NCBI RefSeq assembly: GCF_041381155.1
Contig: NC_091142.1
Coordinates: 42,940,747-43,004,746 of the forward strand
Reading direction: 5' to 3'
DNA from: Argopecten irradians
Lineage: Eukaryota > Mollusca > Bivalvia > Pectinida > Pectinidae
Length of the DNA stretch: 64,000 bases
Shown here: positions 13,501 through 25,689 of the stretch, in pieces
Layout of the letters: every line of letters begins with the position of its first letter
How positions within the stretch are numbered: position 1 is the first letter of the stretch
The notes under the pieces: model-generated
What the model was told of the DNA's origin: nothing
The model's database searches: none
Seen by the model: only the letters and a program-made list of their open reading frames with translations
Translations under genes and position numbers: made by a program

Positions 13501-16500
13501 TGACCTACCCTAGGTGTCAGTCCCTGTACCCCGTTTTGACCTACCCTAGGTGTCAGTCCCTGTATCCCCCCTTTGACCTACCCTAGGTGTCAGTCCCTGT
13601 ACCCCGTTTTGACCTACCCTAGGTGTCAGTCCCTGAACCCCCTTTTGACCTACTCTAGGTGTCAGTCCCTGTACCCCCTTTTGACCTACCCTAGGTGTCA
13701 GTCCCTGTACCCCCTTTTGACCTACCCTAGGTGTCAGTCCCTGTACCCCTTTTTGACCTACCCTAGGTGTCAGTCCCTGTACCCCCTTTTGACCTACCCT
13801 AGGTGTCAGTCCCTGTACCCCCTTTTGACCTACCCTAGGTGTCAGTCCCTGTAACCCTCCTTTTGACCTACCCTAGGTGTCAGTCCCTGCATCCCCCCTT
13901 TGACCTAGCCTAGGTGTCAGTCCCTGAACCCCCTTTTGACCTACCCTAGGTGTCAGTCCCTGTACCCCCTTTTGACCTACCCTAGGTGTCAGTCCCTGTA
14001 CCCCCTTTTGACCTACCCTAGGTGTCAGTCCCTGTACCCCGTTTTGACCTACCCTAGGTGTCAGTCCCTGTACCCCGTTTTGACCTACCCTAGGTGTCAG
14101 TCCCTGAACCCCCTTTTGACCTACCCTAGGTGTCAGTCCCTGAACCCCCTTTTGACCTACCCTAGGTGTCAGTCCCTGTACCCCCTTTTGACCTACCCTA
14201 GGTGTCAGTCCCTGTATCCCCTTTTGACCTACCCTAGGTGTCAGTCCCTGTATCCCCTTTTGACCTACCCTAGGTGTCAGTCCCGTACCCCCTTTTGACC
14301 TACCCTAGGTGTCAGTCCCTGTACCCCCTTTTGACCTACCCTAGGTGTCAGTCCCTGTACCCCCTTTTGACCTACCCTAGGTGTCAGTCCCTGTACCCCC
14401 TTTTGACCTACCCTAGGTGTCAGTCCCTGTATCCCCCTTTTGACCTACCCTAGGTGTCAGTCCCTGTACCCCCTTTGACCTACCCTAGGTGTCAGTCCCT
14501 GTACCCCCTTTTGACCTACCCTAGGTGTTGGTCCTTGTATCCTCATGCGTTCCGTCTCCTGTCGTAAGAATTCTGTGTACTCTTCATTGTCAGCCTGCTC
14601 ACGTTGGGCTTCCTCATCTTCTCTCTGTCGTGCAATCTCTTCACGTTCTTTCTGTGAAAATATCTGTAAAAACAACGTGAAGATGAAGATGCATCTGATA
14701 TGAAGCTACCAAGTCAGCACATTACCAGAATGGGGCCATGTAGTCATCCAATACATATAGTTACATATACAAATTTCTCAATCTTCAAACATTGTAAAAT
14801 TAAAACACAGTAACACAATGATTAAGCACCCACCTGTTCCTGTAAGTCCAGTTTGACCGCCTCTTTTTGAGCCTCGGCCAGTTTCTTGTCTCTGTGAGTC
14901 ATTTGATTGGCTACTTCCATTTCGCGTAGTAACTGTTCTCTGTGCTTTAGTGATAATTCTTGTTGTTCTCTGTTCTCCTCTATTCTCAACTCGATCTGCT
15001 GCTGACGATCATCCAAAACCTAAAACAAGTACAACCACTTCTGTTTAATCATGTTACAACTTTAGTGTTTTAAACACCAGACACAGTGGAGTTGTCTGTT
15101 CTCATTGTGTACGTGTGAATACCAGGTGTGTTTGGTATCCTTTGTTAGTACACATTGGAGTTGTCTGTCCTCATTGTGTACGTCTGGTTAGCAGGTGTGT
15201 TTGGTATCCTTTGTTAGTACACAGTGGAGTTGTCTGTCCTCATTGTGTACGTCTGGCTAGCAGGTGTGTTTGGTATCCTTTGTTAGTACACATTGGAGTT
15301 GTCTGTCCTCATTGTGTACGTCTGGTTAGCAGGTGTGTTTGGTATCCTTTGCTAGTACACAGTGGAGTTGTCTGTCCTCATTGTGTACGTCTGGTTAGCA
15401 GGTGTGTTTGGTATCCTTTGTTAGTACACAGTGGAGTTGTCTGTCCTCATTGTGTACGTCTGGCTAGCAGGTGTGTTTGGTATCCTTTGTTAGTACACAG
15501 TGGAGTTGTCTGTCCTCATTGTGTACGTCTGGTTAGCAGGTGTGTTTGGTATCCTTTGTTAGTACACAGTGGAGTTGTCTGTCCTCATTGTGTACGTCTG
15601 GTTAGCAGGTGTGTTTGGTATCCTTTGTTAGTACACAGTGGAGTTGTCTGTCCTCATTGTGTACGTCTGGTTAGCAGGTGTGTTTGGTATCCTTTGTTAG
15701 TACACAGTGGAGTTGTCTGTCCTCATTGTGTACGTCTGGTTAGCAGGTGTGTTGGGTATTCTTTGTTAGTACACAGTGGAGTTGTCTGTCCTCATTGTGT
15801 ACGTCTGGTTAGCAGGTGTGTTTGGTATCCTTTGTTAGTACACAGTGGAGTTGTCTGTCCTCATTGTGTACGTCTGGCTAGCAGGTGTGTTTGGTATCCT
15901 TTGTTAGTACACAGTGGAGTTGTCTGTCCTCATTGTGTACGTCTGGTTAGCAGGTGTGTTTGGTATCCTTTGTTAGTACACAGTGGAGTTGTCTGTCCTC
16001 ATTGTGTACGTCTGGTTAGCAGGTGTGTTGGGTATTCTTCGTTAGTACACAGTGGAGTTGTCTGTCCTCATTGTGTATGTCTGGTTAGCAGGTGTGTTTG
16101 GTATCCTTTGTTTGTACACAGTGGAGTTGTCTGTCCTCATTGTGTACGTCTGGCTAGCAGGTGTGTTTGGTATCCTTTGTTAGTACACAATGGAGTTGTC
16201 TGTCCTCATTGTGTACGTCTGGCTAGCAGGTATGTTTGGTATCCTTTGTTAGTACACAGTGGAGTTGTCTGTCCTCATTGTGTACGTCTGGTTAGCAGGT
16301 GTGTTTGGTATCCTTTGTTAGTACACAGTGGAGTTGTCTGTCCTCATTGTGTACGTCTGGTTAGCAGGTGTGTTTGGTATCCTTTGTTAGTACACAGTGG
16401 AGTTGTCTGTCCTCATTGTGTACGTCTGGTTAGCAGGTGTGTTTGGTATCCTTTGTTAGTACACAGTGGAGTTGTCTGTCCTCATTGTGTACGTCTGGTT

Positions 16501-19500
16501 AGCAGGTGTGTTTGGTATCCTTTGTTAGTACACAGTGGAGTTGTCTGTCCTCATTGTGTACGTCTGGTTAGCAGGTGTGTTTGGTATCCTTTGTTAGTAC
16601 ACAGTGGAGTTGTCTGTCCTCATTGTGTACGTCTGGTTAGCAGGTGTGTTTGGTATCATTTGTTAGTACACAGTGGAGTTGTCTGTCCTCATTGTGTACG
16701 TCTGGTTTAGCAGGTGTGTTGGGTATTCTTTGTTAGTACACAGTGGAGTTGTCTGTCCTCATTGTGTACGTCTGGTTAGCAGGTGTGTTTGGTATCATTT
16801 GTTAGTACACAGTGGAGTTGTCTGTCCTCATTGTGTACGTCTGGTTTAGCAGGTGTGTTGGGTATCCTTTGTTAGTTCATACATTGTCTTGTGTGAGTAT
16901 GAGAAACCTAGTCTAACTTATTCTATTTTCTTATTTTAGTTATACATGTATATTATTAATACTAGCTGCTTTAGATATATTTATATATATCCATGTACTG
17001 TATTATACAATAATTTGGAGTCCTTTAAACTAAAATTATATTTACCTCCTGCATGAGACGTTCTCTGGCTTTCTTCTCTCGTTCCCATTCTGCGTCACGT
17101 TTCTGCCACATTCGTGCAGCCTCATCCCTGAAAAATAAATAGCAATTTGTTTGATGTATTTTTGTTGTGCAGAGTCAAATGCATGCAGATAACAGATAAG
17201 GATAGGTCAAACAAATGCATCAAATCATTCAGTAAAATTAAGAAAAGTTTTGTTATAAACCTAACATAGATTACTGACACCAATTCCATGTGACCAATGA
17301 ACCTTGTACTTTCATATTCATGCAACTCAAAGGCATTGTTGTATTTCATTTAATTTCAATTGTATTCTGATAAACTTCACATGATCCTTCGAACTCACTT
17401 AACTTAAATATCTTTGATAACTCACACTGCTCTGATGGTCTTGCAAACATTAGTTTGAACAGTAACTAATCAGCAACAAGGTGGACCTATACTTACTGAT
17501 ATAACATTTCCAGTTCTGCTTCCCTGGTTTTCTCCAGTCGAATCTGGTCTTCTATAACCTACACAAGACAACCATTCTAAATATTGTAACACTTGTACTT
17601 ACTCCTGGCTAATGTTCTGGCAATTAAATGTTGATTATCTTTATATAATAACGAAACTTTCATTTCACATATCTCTCTTTCAATACATATAGGGAGATAT
17701 TAAACCTGAAAGTTTATAATATTTTCATTAAGTTTTCTTTCAACAAGAAAAAGCTAAATTAATATCAAAATAACTAACACAGAAATCTTATTAAAAGACA
17801 AGAATAGTTATAGAATGACTTCAGCCTGATATGCAGAAATATCGTTAGAAAGCTTCGTTAAGGTAGCCAGATATTTGTGACCCTTGTAACCAACCTGTCT
17901 CATCCATTCTGCGTCTGCCTTAGCCTTCTCCCGTCGGGCCGTTTGTATGTGGTCCAACTCATGCTCCTGTTCTATCAGTGAATTAAGGATCTTCTTATCA
18001 AGTTCCTACAACATAGTCAAATTGTCTACAACACCTGGTACATACCGGTACATGTAAAGAGACAAGGTACTGAACCTACATTAGGTTTATTATTACATCA
18101 CTGATTTTTCAATTCCTTGTTAAAACACAGTAAAGTAAAATTGATAACAAAAACAAACCCTAGGTATAATGTATTTAAATGATATCATCAATAATAATAG
18201 GAAATACAGATATTTTATAAACCTTAAAATAAGTACAAAGTCATCATCTAGAAATGTTCAAAGTAAATTATGCTTCCCATAAACAACTTAACATACCAGT
18301 TCTTCTTGGATCTGTTTTGATCTACGCATCATTTGGGTTTTGTGTTGTCGTAGTAGTACACGTCTGAAATAACAAGTTATGATCATAAAAAATTTTGTGC
18401 TCAAAGAAAAATATATTTAACACTTTCGAACAAACAACAAATAGAAGTACTGCTGAAGAAGACAAAATTCAATCCATGCCAGTTGGTAACATTTAGGATT
18501 CTTTTGCCTAGTTGTTACTCTAGATGTTCTTGCTGATGACCAGCATTGGCCTGTTTGTCTCTCTCTATCAAACCAAGTTACCACTAACCTAATCATAGTG
18601 TGTTCTTCCCCACGGACAAGTTCTTTCTTCTTTCTTCCTCAATCCTTCCTAGTTACTACTTACCCATGTTCTCTCTGCTGACGAGCAAGCTCCACTCTCT
18701 TTCTCTCTTCGTCAATCCTTCCTAATCGCCATTGTTCTTGTTGTAATTCTTCCTCCTGTTTCTTCAGTCTTTCCGCCTGAAAATAACCTCAGTGTTGTAC
18801 GACCATTTCAGACCAATAGGATAGCTTACAATATCTTTATTGGGGATTGTCATGGTTTATTCAAGAAAAAAAAAGAGTCAAATTCAAACATAAACATACT
18901 GATGTCCAAACATAAACATACTGATGTCCAAACATAAACATACTGATGTCCACTGATGTCCAAACATAAACATACTGAGTACATACTGATGTCCAAACAA
19001 TACATACTGATGTCCAAACATATCATACTGATGTCCAAACATAACATACTGATGCAAACATAACATACTGATGTCCAAACATATACATACTGATGTCCAA
19101 ACATAAACATACTGATGTCCAAACATATACATACTGATGTCCACAAAACATACTGATGTCCAAACATATACATACTGATGTCCATATAAACTGATGTCCA
19201 ATATACATACTGATGTCCAAAATAAAAACTGATGTCAAACATATACATACTGATGTCAAACATATACATACTGATGTCCAAAATAACATACTGATGTCAA
19301 ACATAACATACTGATGTCCAAACATAAACATACTGATGTCAAACATAAACATACTGATGTCCAAACATAAACATACTGATGTCCAAACATATATACATAC
19401 TGATGTTCAAACATATACATACTGATGTCCAAACATAAACATACTGATGTCCAAACATAAACATACTGATGTCCAAACATATACATACTGATGTCCAAAC

Positions 19501-22500
19501 ATAAACATACTGATGTCCAAACATATACATACTGATGTCCAAACATAAACATACTGATGTCCAAACATAAACATACTGATGTCCAAACATATACATACTG
19601 ATGTCCAAACATAAACATACTGATGTCCAAACATAAACATACTGATGTCCAAACATATACATACTGATGTCCAAACATATATACATACTGATGTCCAAAC
19701 ATATACATACTGATGTTCAAACATATACATACTGATGTCCAAACATATACATACTGATGTCAGAAACAAAAACCTTATATATATGTTATACCATAGCTTA
19801 GCTTGATAGAATTCATAATCATCAATATCGCTATTACTACAATATACAAATCATGACAGAAAAAACACCGACAGACAACAAACCCTGTATAACAAATGTC
19901 ATACCTCATATTCTCTGTTTTTCAACTCGTCCATCTGTTCTACGAGTATGCGTTTCAATCGTTTTTCTTCATCCAATTTCTCTTCTACTTTCCTCCTATC
20001 TGAGTCGATGCCTGCCAATCTTTCTTCTTCCATCTCCAACTCTATCCGTTCTATTTCTTTCTTCTCTTGCTCTTTTCTCTGTGAATAAAAAAGCATAAAT
20101 ATAAAGGGGCTCAGACTACATTTATATTGAGATACGATACATTTTTCATAACCTAATGAATATTTGTTTAAATAGTGACGTCAATAATTTATATAATTAA
20201 TTTTTCAGACTACATTGTACTTATACAAAATATACAGTGTATTACGTTTCCATGTAGGATTTAATTAATCAATTTTCTTTTCTAGATCAATACAAAATGT
20301 CAATGTCTTTTTTGTGACGTCACAAAAACGTCAGTTTTTCTCTCATTACCTGATTTATTTTCCCTAGAGGTATGAAAATAGCAGGATTGGCCAATCAGAC
20401 AGTCAGATTATATTGAGATATGAGACTTTTTTAAAACTATTATTCGATATCAGATTTATGAGAAACTTACAGCTTTAGTTTCGTCTACTTGTCCGGCCCA
20501 GGAACCGACCACTTTCTCCTTCACTAGATCCTGCTCCACCTACAACATAGAATATCCTCCTCAATCTCTGACAAACAGCAAACAAACAAACTCCATCAAA
20601 ACACTACTAACACCTTGTTTGAGCAGAATTTGAGCAGAATAATATGTGTTTTTATAAGTATGTCACACTCACCCGTCTCAGGTCAGGGTTATTTTGTCTC
20701 CAATGCTCGTACAGTTTCTCTTCGGCTAACTGTAAGAAATTATTTAATTTGCTATTGATTTGAAGATACAAGATAGTACAATAATCACAATCACTGATGG
20801 AGTAATAAAGGCCCAGATAGACAATTTTTATTGTATACTAAATGTGTTTCCTTTGCACTACAGTTTTGATTTTTTATTTAATCAAGATTATAACTCGTAC
20901 ACTAAAATAGCAAATAAATTAATTCCTCTACGCCAATTAAAGTGATGCTGCTAGCCCATACTCTACTACATAAAATTGTTATACAGTCAAACCTCGATGT
21001 ATCGAAGTTCAAGGGACTGTCAGAAAAACTTCGAAACATCGAGACTTCGAATTATTCGTGGTTGAAATTAGACCGATGTTTTTTTTACCATGACCAACTG
21101 CGGTAGTTGTGTACATGTCGTTTCCGTTCCGTAAACTTTATAATCATTGCATTTACCACAAGCAAAACAAAATAAAAACTAAGTATGCATGCCGCTGGGT
21201 ATCGGCGAACACCTGATCTGTACAGGTATATTTTTATTCGAATCATCGAGTGTCAGTTACCTATGATTCTATAACAAATGGTCCATGAAAAAAGTTTGAT
21301 ACATCGAGAACTTCGATTCATAAAACTTCGATTCATACATGGGTTAGTTAGTAATGTTATATAGTGAAGAAATTCGGGACCAGACAAAAAGTTTGATGCA
21401 GCGAGAAATTTGATTCATCGAAGTTCAAATCATCGAGGTTTGACTGTAGTTTTAGTAATTAAGGATAGACAATGAGATAGAACAGTCTAACTAGAGGTCC
21501 AACACTCAAATCAAGTTTTCTTTAAGTTGCTAAATCATTCCTAAGTATTATTATAAAACTATATTAAATTATTAATCAGTAGTGACACGTTATTGGTCTG
21601 ATATTGTCTTACCCCTTTCCGCTTTTCTTCTCTAGCACTACGCAGTACATCTGCTCTGTCCCTCATGTCCTCAAGTCGGGAGTAGTTGGCCTTGGAGAAA
21701 CCTTTCAATTCCGCCTGTAAATTGTTTGTTTTATTGTTAATAATTCTATATTGTCCAGCTGCTGCCTTGATATATTGTAATGAGAATTATAACCTTTTAG
21801 CTCTGTCTGTGAAATTGATAATTAGTCACATGTATCGATCACTTAGTGATATGTTTATTCTTCTAATGTTGAAACCAAGCACTACTTTAACCAATCACTG
21901 TTCAACGTTTCTCCCTTGGAGAAATGATCATTGAGAGATGCAAGGAATGTGTATCAACTATCTGATAAAAGCTCAGAAATCAAAGATGTCTGCTGAACTT
22001 TCTATTTAATATAACCACATCTTTGCCTTTGTATATTTGCTTTATGTAAACCAAATAATGAGCTTGGTAGTCTGTTCCTACTATAGAATATTTTTAAGCA
22101 TAATATTGTTAAAGAGAATTTTGGAAAATATGTCAATAAAACTGACAATGATTATTAGAAAATCTGCATCCTTAATTTGATTACCTCATATTCACGTCGT
22201 TCCTTTTTCAGCATGTCAGCGAGTAAAAGTCTGCGACGTTGTAAGTTTATAGCCTTCAGGTTCTTCTCATTGTCAGATTTATATTTGTCCAAGCTGAGAT
22301 ATAAAACCAAACATTGTCAACATAGAATACACAGTGGTCTACTTGTATCTAAATCAAACATTGTCAACATAGAATACACAGTGGTCTACTTGTATCTATA
22401 TCTAACATTGTCAACATAGAATACACAGTGGTCTACTTGTATCTATATCAAACATTGTCAACATAGAATACACAGTGGTCTACTTGTATCTATATCAAAC

Positions 22501-25500
22501 ATTGTCAACATAGAATACACAGTGGTCTACTTGTATCTATATCAAACATTGTCAACATAGAATACACGGTGGTCTACTTGTATCTATATCAAACATTGTC
22601 AACATAGAATACACAGTGGTCTACTTGTATCTATATCAAACAGTGGCGTAGGAAGATGAAACGTAATGGGGGGGCAAAGGTCCTCAATATTTTGTAACCC
22701 CCCCCCCCCCCGCCGCACCTACAGGAGGAGATTAATTCAACACACAACCATATATACTTTATATACTTTTTTCATATATCATTAAATATAATCCTTGTAC
22801 ACATTTATAGACAGTGTGGTCGCTAAAAGGAAATTAACGAAAACTGGCCAAATTAGCGTGTGAGCGCCAAAGGCGCGAGATTTTGGGGTCTGGGGGTCGA
22901 CCCCGGGAAAAATATTACGATTTAGAATGGCTGAGATGAATTTTACAGTGTATTTTGATGATTTTGCGAGCGCCCGAAAGCGCGAGATTTTGGTGTTATG
23001 GGGGTTCGGGGGTCTTTCCCGGGAAAAAATATTACGATTTAGAATGGCTAAGATGAGTTTTACAATGCATTTTGATGAATTTGCGAGCGTCCGAAGGCGA
23101 GAGATTTTGGAGTTTGGGGGGTCCGGGGACAGTTGCCCCCCCGCTTCCTACGCCCCTGTCAAACATTGTCAACATAGAATACAGCGGTGGTCTACTTGTA
23201 TCTATATCTAACATAGAATACACAGTGGTCTACTTGTATCTATATCTAACATAGAATACACAGTGGTCCTACTGAAATACAGTGTGTCTACTTGTATCTA
23301 CTATATCTAACATAGAATACACAGTGGTCTACTTGTATCTATATCTAACATAGAATACACAGTGGTCTACTTGTATCTATATCTAACATAGAATACAGTG
23401 GTCTACTTGTATCTATATCTAACATAGAATACAGTGGTCTACTTGTATCTATATCTAACATAGAATACACAGTGGTCTACTTGTATCTATATCTAACATA
23501 GAATACACAGTGGTCTAGTTGTATCTACCGTATTTTCCCTATTAAGAGCGCCTCCTCTAATAAGGGCGCCCCCACGTTTTTTGCTGAAAAAAATCAGCTA
23601 ATTTCATACAATTTTTGTGCCAGATTGTGACGATTTGTCTTTGCAGACGCTAATAAAATACTGTTTCACATCAATCTGATGCTTAACAGATATCCGATCA
23701 GCTATAAATGTATTGCACTGGGTAACTTAGGACATCTTTGCCAAGTGTTTACACATAGAAACAGCGAGAATTCCATGTTCAAAACAAAACGTGTCACTTG
23801 AATGCCCCACACACGTGTATGGATGAAGACTAACTGGCAACAACATTTTAGCGATGTCTATACAGGTTTTATGAATACTTACTGTATGTCTATGATAAAG
23901 GTTACTAAATAACAGGCATGTTATCATTTTTAAGCATTTAATTGTGTGCTCTTGTCGGTATTTCCCATCTGCCACAAAACGAAAGTAGCGATCTAAAGCA
24001 CTGTCCGCCATTTTGTGTACGAATGGTAAACAAACAGGCTAGCATAAAATGCCAAAATTCCGTGAAACATACATATTTAACCAATGTTTAATACTTCTGG
24101 TGCAAACATTTCTTCATAATTATGTAATTTCAATACTTACTTGACTTCAAAACGTAATTTGGCTATAGTAAGTTTCAGAAAAATACGAAACTAAAAGCAA
24201 GATGACTATAGTCTGTTTCAGAAAAAAACATCTAAAAATGGTCTCAAATAACGGCGCCCCCCCTAGGCCATTTACCCGCGCCCGGCGCCCTCATTAGGGA
24301 AAATACGGTATATCTAACATAGAATACTTTTGGTTTATTTATTTTTACGTCCTATTAACAGCCAGGGTCATATAAGGACGTGCCAGGTTTGTTGGTGGGG
24401 GAAAGCCGGAGTACCCGGAGAAAAACCACCGACCAGCGGTCAGTACCTGGCAACTGCCCCACATGGGATTCGAACCCGCATCCCAGAGGTGGAGGGCTTG
24501 TGGTAATATGTCGGGACATCTTAACCACTCGGCCACAGCGGCCCCTCACATAGAATACACGGTGGTCTACTTGTATCTATATCTAACATAGAATACACGG
24601 TGGTCTACTTGTATCTATATCTAACATAGAATACACGGTGGTCTACTTGTATCTATATCTAACATAGAATACACGGTGGTCTACTTGTATCTATATCTAA
24701 CATAGAATACACGGTGGTCTACTTTTACTATATTTAAGTACAATTTCATCAACAGCTGTTACATATGGTTTTACCAATACAGTGTATTTAACAGCTATAA
24801 ATAACAACATAAAAACCTCTATTAGAGTACAACCTGTCTAAAATATCTACAGCTGTTGTTTGGTTGTCATTTAAAGACATTCTATAAATACATGGGACTT
24901 TGGTAGCAAGTTCAAAAACCATGCAGAATTAAGGTTGAAGGTCTTGAGATTTTTCTCACAGGATTTTTACTTTTTATTCATCATCAAATCTTGTAATTTG
25001 ATGTTAATCCTAAAGTTTTGGTAAAAAAACTACATGTACATCCCAAGTATCTTATAAATAGGTCTTCAAAAGGAAGTTTTCTATATGAATTTAACATATA
25101 CTTTATACGATAATTTTATGAAAGGCTAGTCCAAATTTGGTTTTATCATGCAGTCCCTTATTTTTTTCTATTTTTTGAGTGCCCTAGGTGCTTAGTTGTG
25201 GTTGACACATGGTTTTGACAGTACAGCTGAAAGGTGCCAAATTTTGGCGATTATGTTTACACTGAACATAAACTTAACCCTACATGACTAGATGGCTATT
25301 CATAGGAACAGCGTATCATTTCAACCATAATATTTAAGATATGGACATAGAGGCAACTCTGCGGCTGCATCCATCAACAAACTATAACAATAGGACGTTA
25401 ATAAATCAACCAAGTAATATAATGTATGGCATGGTGACATGGTGACATGGTGACATGGTGTGACATGGTGACACAATCATGTTTTTGGGAAAACTTACCT

Positions 25501-25689
25501 AGAACGCAGTGAAGCATCTGATTCCCAGGCATTCTGTTTATGTGTGGCTACATTGGACTTGTTCCAATACTCTGCATCTTTACTCCACCGTTCATGAAAG
25601 TCATTTTGATGATTACGCTGTTTAATTATCGCTTGTTCATAAATGTTTTTTCTTGATGTCCAATAGCGAGGCATGGTCGGTAGTGCCAT
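10599..25689 (-). CDS. TCHP: Trichoplein (TCHP), complete, 14 coding exons
   Basis: Coding exons in transcript order: 25499-25689, 22185-22293, 21613-21714, 20673-20729, 20471-20539, 19905-20078, 18664-18776, 18297-18363, 17896/17895-18005, 17497-17558, 17046-17127, 14834-15019, 14520-14651, 10599-10628. All junctions are GT-AG with matching phases and give 494 codons plus stop; human trichoplein has about 498. The start [10 protein letters not shown] matches vertebrate MALPTLPSYW, and segments such as [23 protein letters not shown] and [14 protein letters not shown] match the family closely. The C-terminus ends in AWT, where vertebrates end in AWN. The protein is almost wholly charged coiled coil with the trichohyalin/plectin-homology region in its second half. 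In vertebrates it is a centriolar/basal-body protein that restrains ciliogenesis with Aurora A and also binds keratin filaments. Exon 13 may begin 12 bases earlier (14663), adding four residues. Very large tandem arrays fill introns 1, 6, 11 and 13. Confidence 0.95.
10813..14519 (-). repeat. 36 bp array made from TCHP exon 13 5' splice site, ~99 copies
   Basis: The array occupies most of TCHP intron 13 and abuts the end of exon 13 exactly. Read on the minus strand, each unit contains GACACCTAGG/GTAGGTCAAAAG. The exon itself ends GACCAACACCTAGG/GTAGGTCAAAAG, so about 21 exon bases (roughly 17 of 21 identical), the 5' splice site and about 15 intron bases were duplicated together. The unit is 12 codons. 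A 161 bp insertion splits it at about 10995-11155. Units near 10813-10990 and those with CTAGCC instead of CTACCC are the most diverged. Confidence 0.95.
10995..11155 (+). mobile_element. Probable 3'-truncated non-LTR retrotransposon copy inside the 36 bp array
   Basis: About 160 bp of unique sequence interrupts the array, and array units resume on both sides. It ends in AATAAATAAAGTTTATTATT followed by ATTATCATT, a simple TTA-rich tail of the type seen at the 3' ends of several LINE clades and their SINE partners. No coding motif remains, so the family is not assigned. Confidence 0.5.
15075..16876. repeat. 69 bp array in TCHP intron 11, about 26 copies
   Basis: The 69 bp unit is 23 codons, so a plus-strand frame stays open for 531 codons (15115-16710) purely because of periodicity. 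The array lies between exons 12 and 11 of TCHP, at least 50 bases from either, and contains no exon bases. Variants (GGTTAG/GGCTAG, GTGTTTGG/GTGTTGGG) recur in blocks, which suggests multi-unit duplications. Confidence 0.96.
18893..19762. repeat. 22 bp array in TCHP intron 6, about 38 copies
   Basis: Units of about 22 bp (CATACTGATGTCCAAACATA plus AA or TA) show frequent 1-5 bp indels. The left half (18893-19330) is much more degraded than the right half. Overlapping minus-strand frames here are by-products of the repeat. The array does not reach either flanking exon. Confidence 0.95.
20984..21446. mobile_element. TA-flanked inverted-repeat DNA transposon (pogo/Tigger-like MITE, 463 bp)
   Basis: The terminal inverted repeats begin CAGTCAAACCTCGATG at both ends and are flanked by TA on each side, the target duplication of the Tc1/mariner-pogo group. 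The inner part carries degenerate repeats of an ATCGAAGTTC-like motif. No transposase frame remains, so it is non-autonomous. It lies in TCHP intron 3, between exons 4 and 3. Confidence 0.8.
22641..23158. mobile_element. Non-autonomous DNA transposon, TIR CAGTGGCGTAGGAAG (518 bp)
   Basis: The left end CAGTGGCGTAGGAAG and the inverted right end CAGGGGCGTAGGAAG match at 14 of 15 positions. It is flanked by TCAAA on both sides, consistent with a 5 bp target duplication. Inside are two tandem copies of a roughly 120 bp GC-rich segment (GCGAGCG...CGCGAGATTTTGG). No transposase is present. The superfamily is uncertain. Confidence 0.75.
23528..24308. mobile_element. TA-flanked inverted-repeat transposon, TIR CCGTATTTTCCCTA (781 bp)
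   Basis: The ends CCGTATTTTCCCTATTAAG and, inverted, CCGTATTTTCCCTAATGAG are near-identical over about 25 bp and flanked by TA. A minus-strand open frame of 94 codons (23727-24011, starting [10 protein letters not shown]) lies inside and may be a remnant, but I do not recognise it as transposase. It is probably a Tc1/mariner-group derivative. Confidence 0.75.
24328..24547 (-). mobile_element. tRNA-derived SINE
   Basis: On the minus strand the 5' part carries both RNA polymerase III boxes at tRNA-like spacing: box A TGGCCGAGTGG and box B GGTTCGAATCC. A conserved-looking body (CCGGGTACTCCGGCTTTCCC) follows, then a tail ending in AAATAAATAAACCAAAA. It is flanked by ACATAGAATAC on both sides, which equals the array sequence and would fit an 11 bp target duplication. 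The long variable region of the tRNA head suggests a Leu- or Ser-type origin. Confidence 0.88.
25427..25474. repeat. Short 9 bp repeat (TGACATGGT)
   Basis: About five copies of a 9 bp unit lie in TCHP intron 1, some 25 bases from the exon 1 donor. They contain no exon sequence. Confidence 0.85.

Larger units (their letters stand above)
22303..24725. repeat. 38/47 bp array in TCHP intron 1, split by three transposons
   Basis: Blocks of one array lie at about 22303-22640, 23162-23527, 24309-24327 and 24548-24725. The first block uses a 47 bp unit containing CATTGTCAACATAGAATACA; later blocks use a 38 bp unit lacking the 9 bp CATTGTCAA-like part. The array begins about ten bases from the exon 2 acceptor but copies no exon bases. 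The gaps are the three mobile elements listed separately. Confidence 0.93.

Noticed and set aside
11181-14298. Plus-strand frames of [12 protein letters not shown] repeats
   Set aside because: Periodic translation of the 36 bp TCHP array on the non-gene strand.
15115-16710. 531-codon open frame on the plus strand
   Set aside because: It is a pure product of a 69 bp (23-codon) stop-free unit inside TCHP intron 11, on the strand opposite the gene, with no start context or non-repeat domain.
19853-20098. Plus-strand 81-codon frame over TCHP exon 6
   Set aside because: It is the antisense shadow of a real coiled-coil exon.
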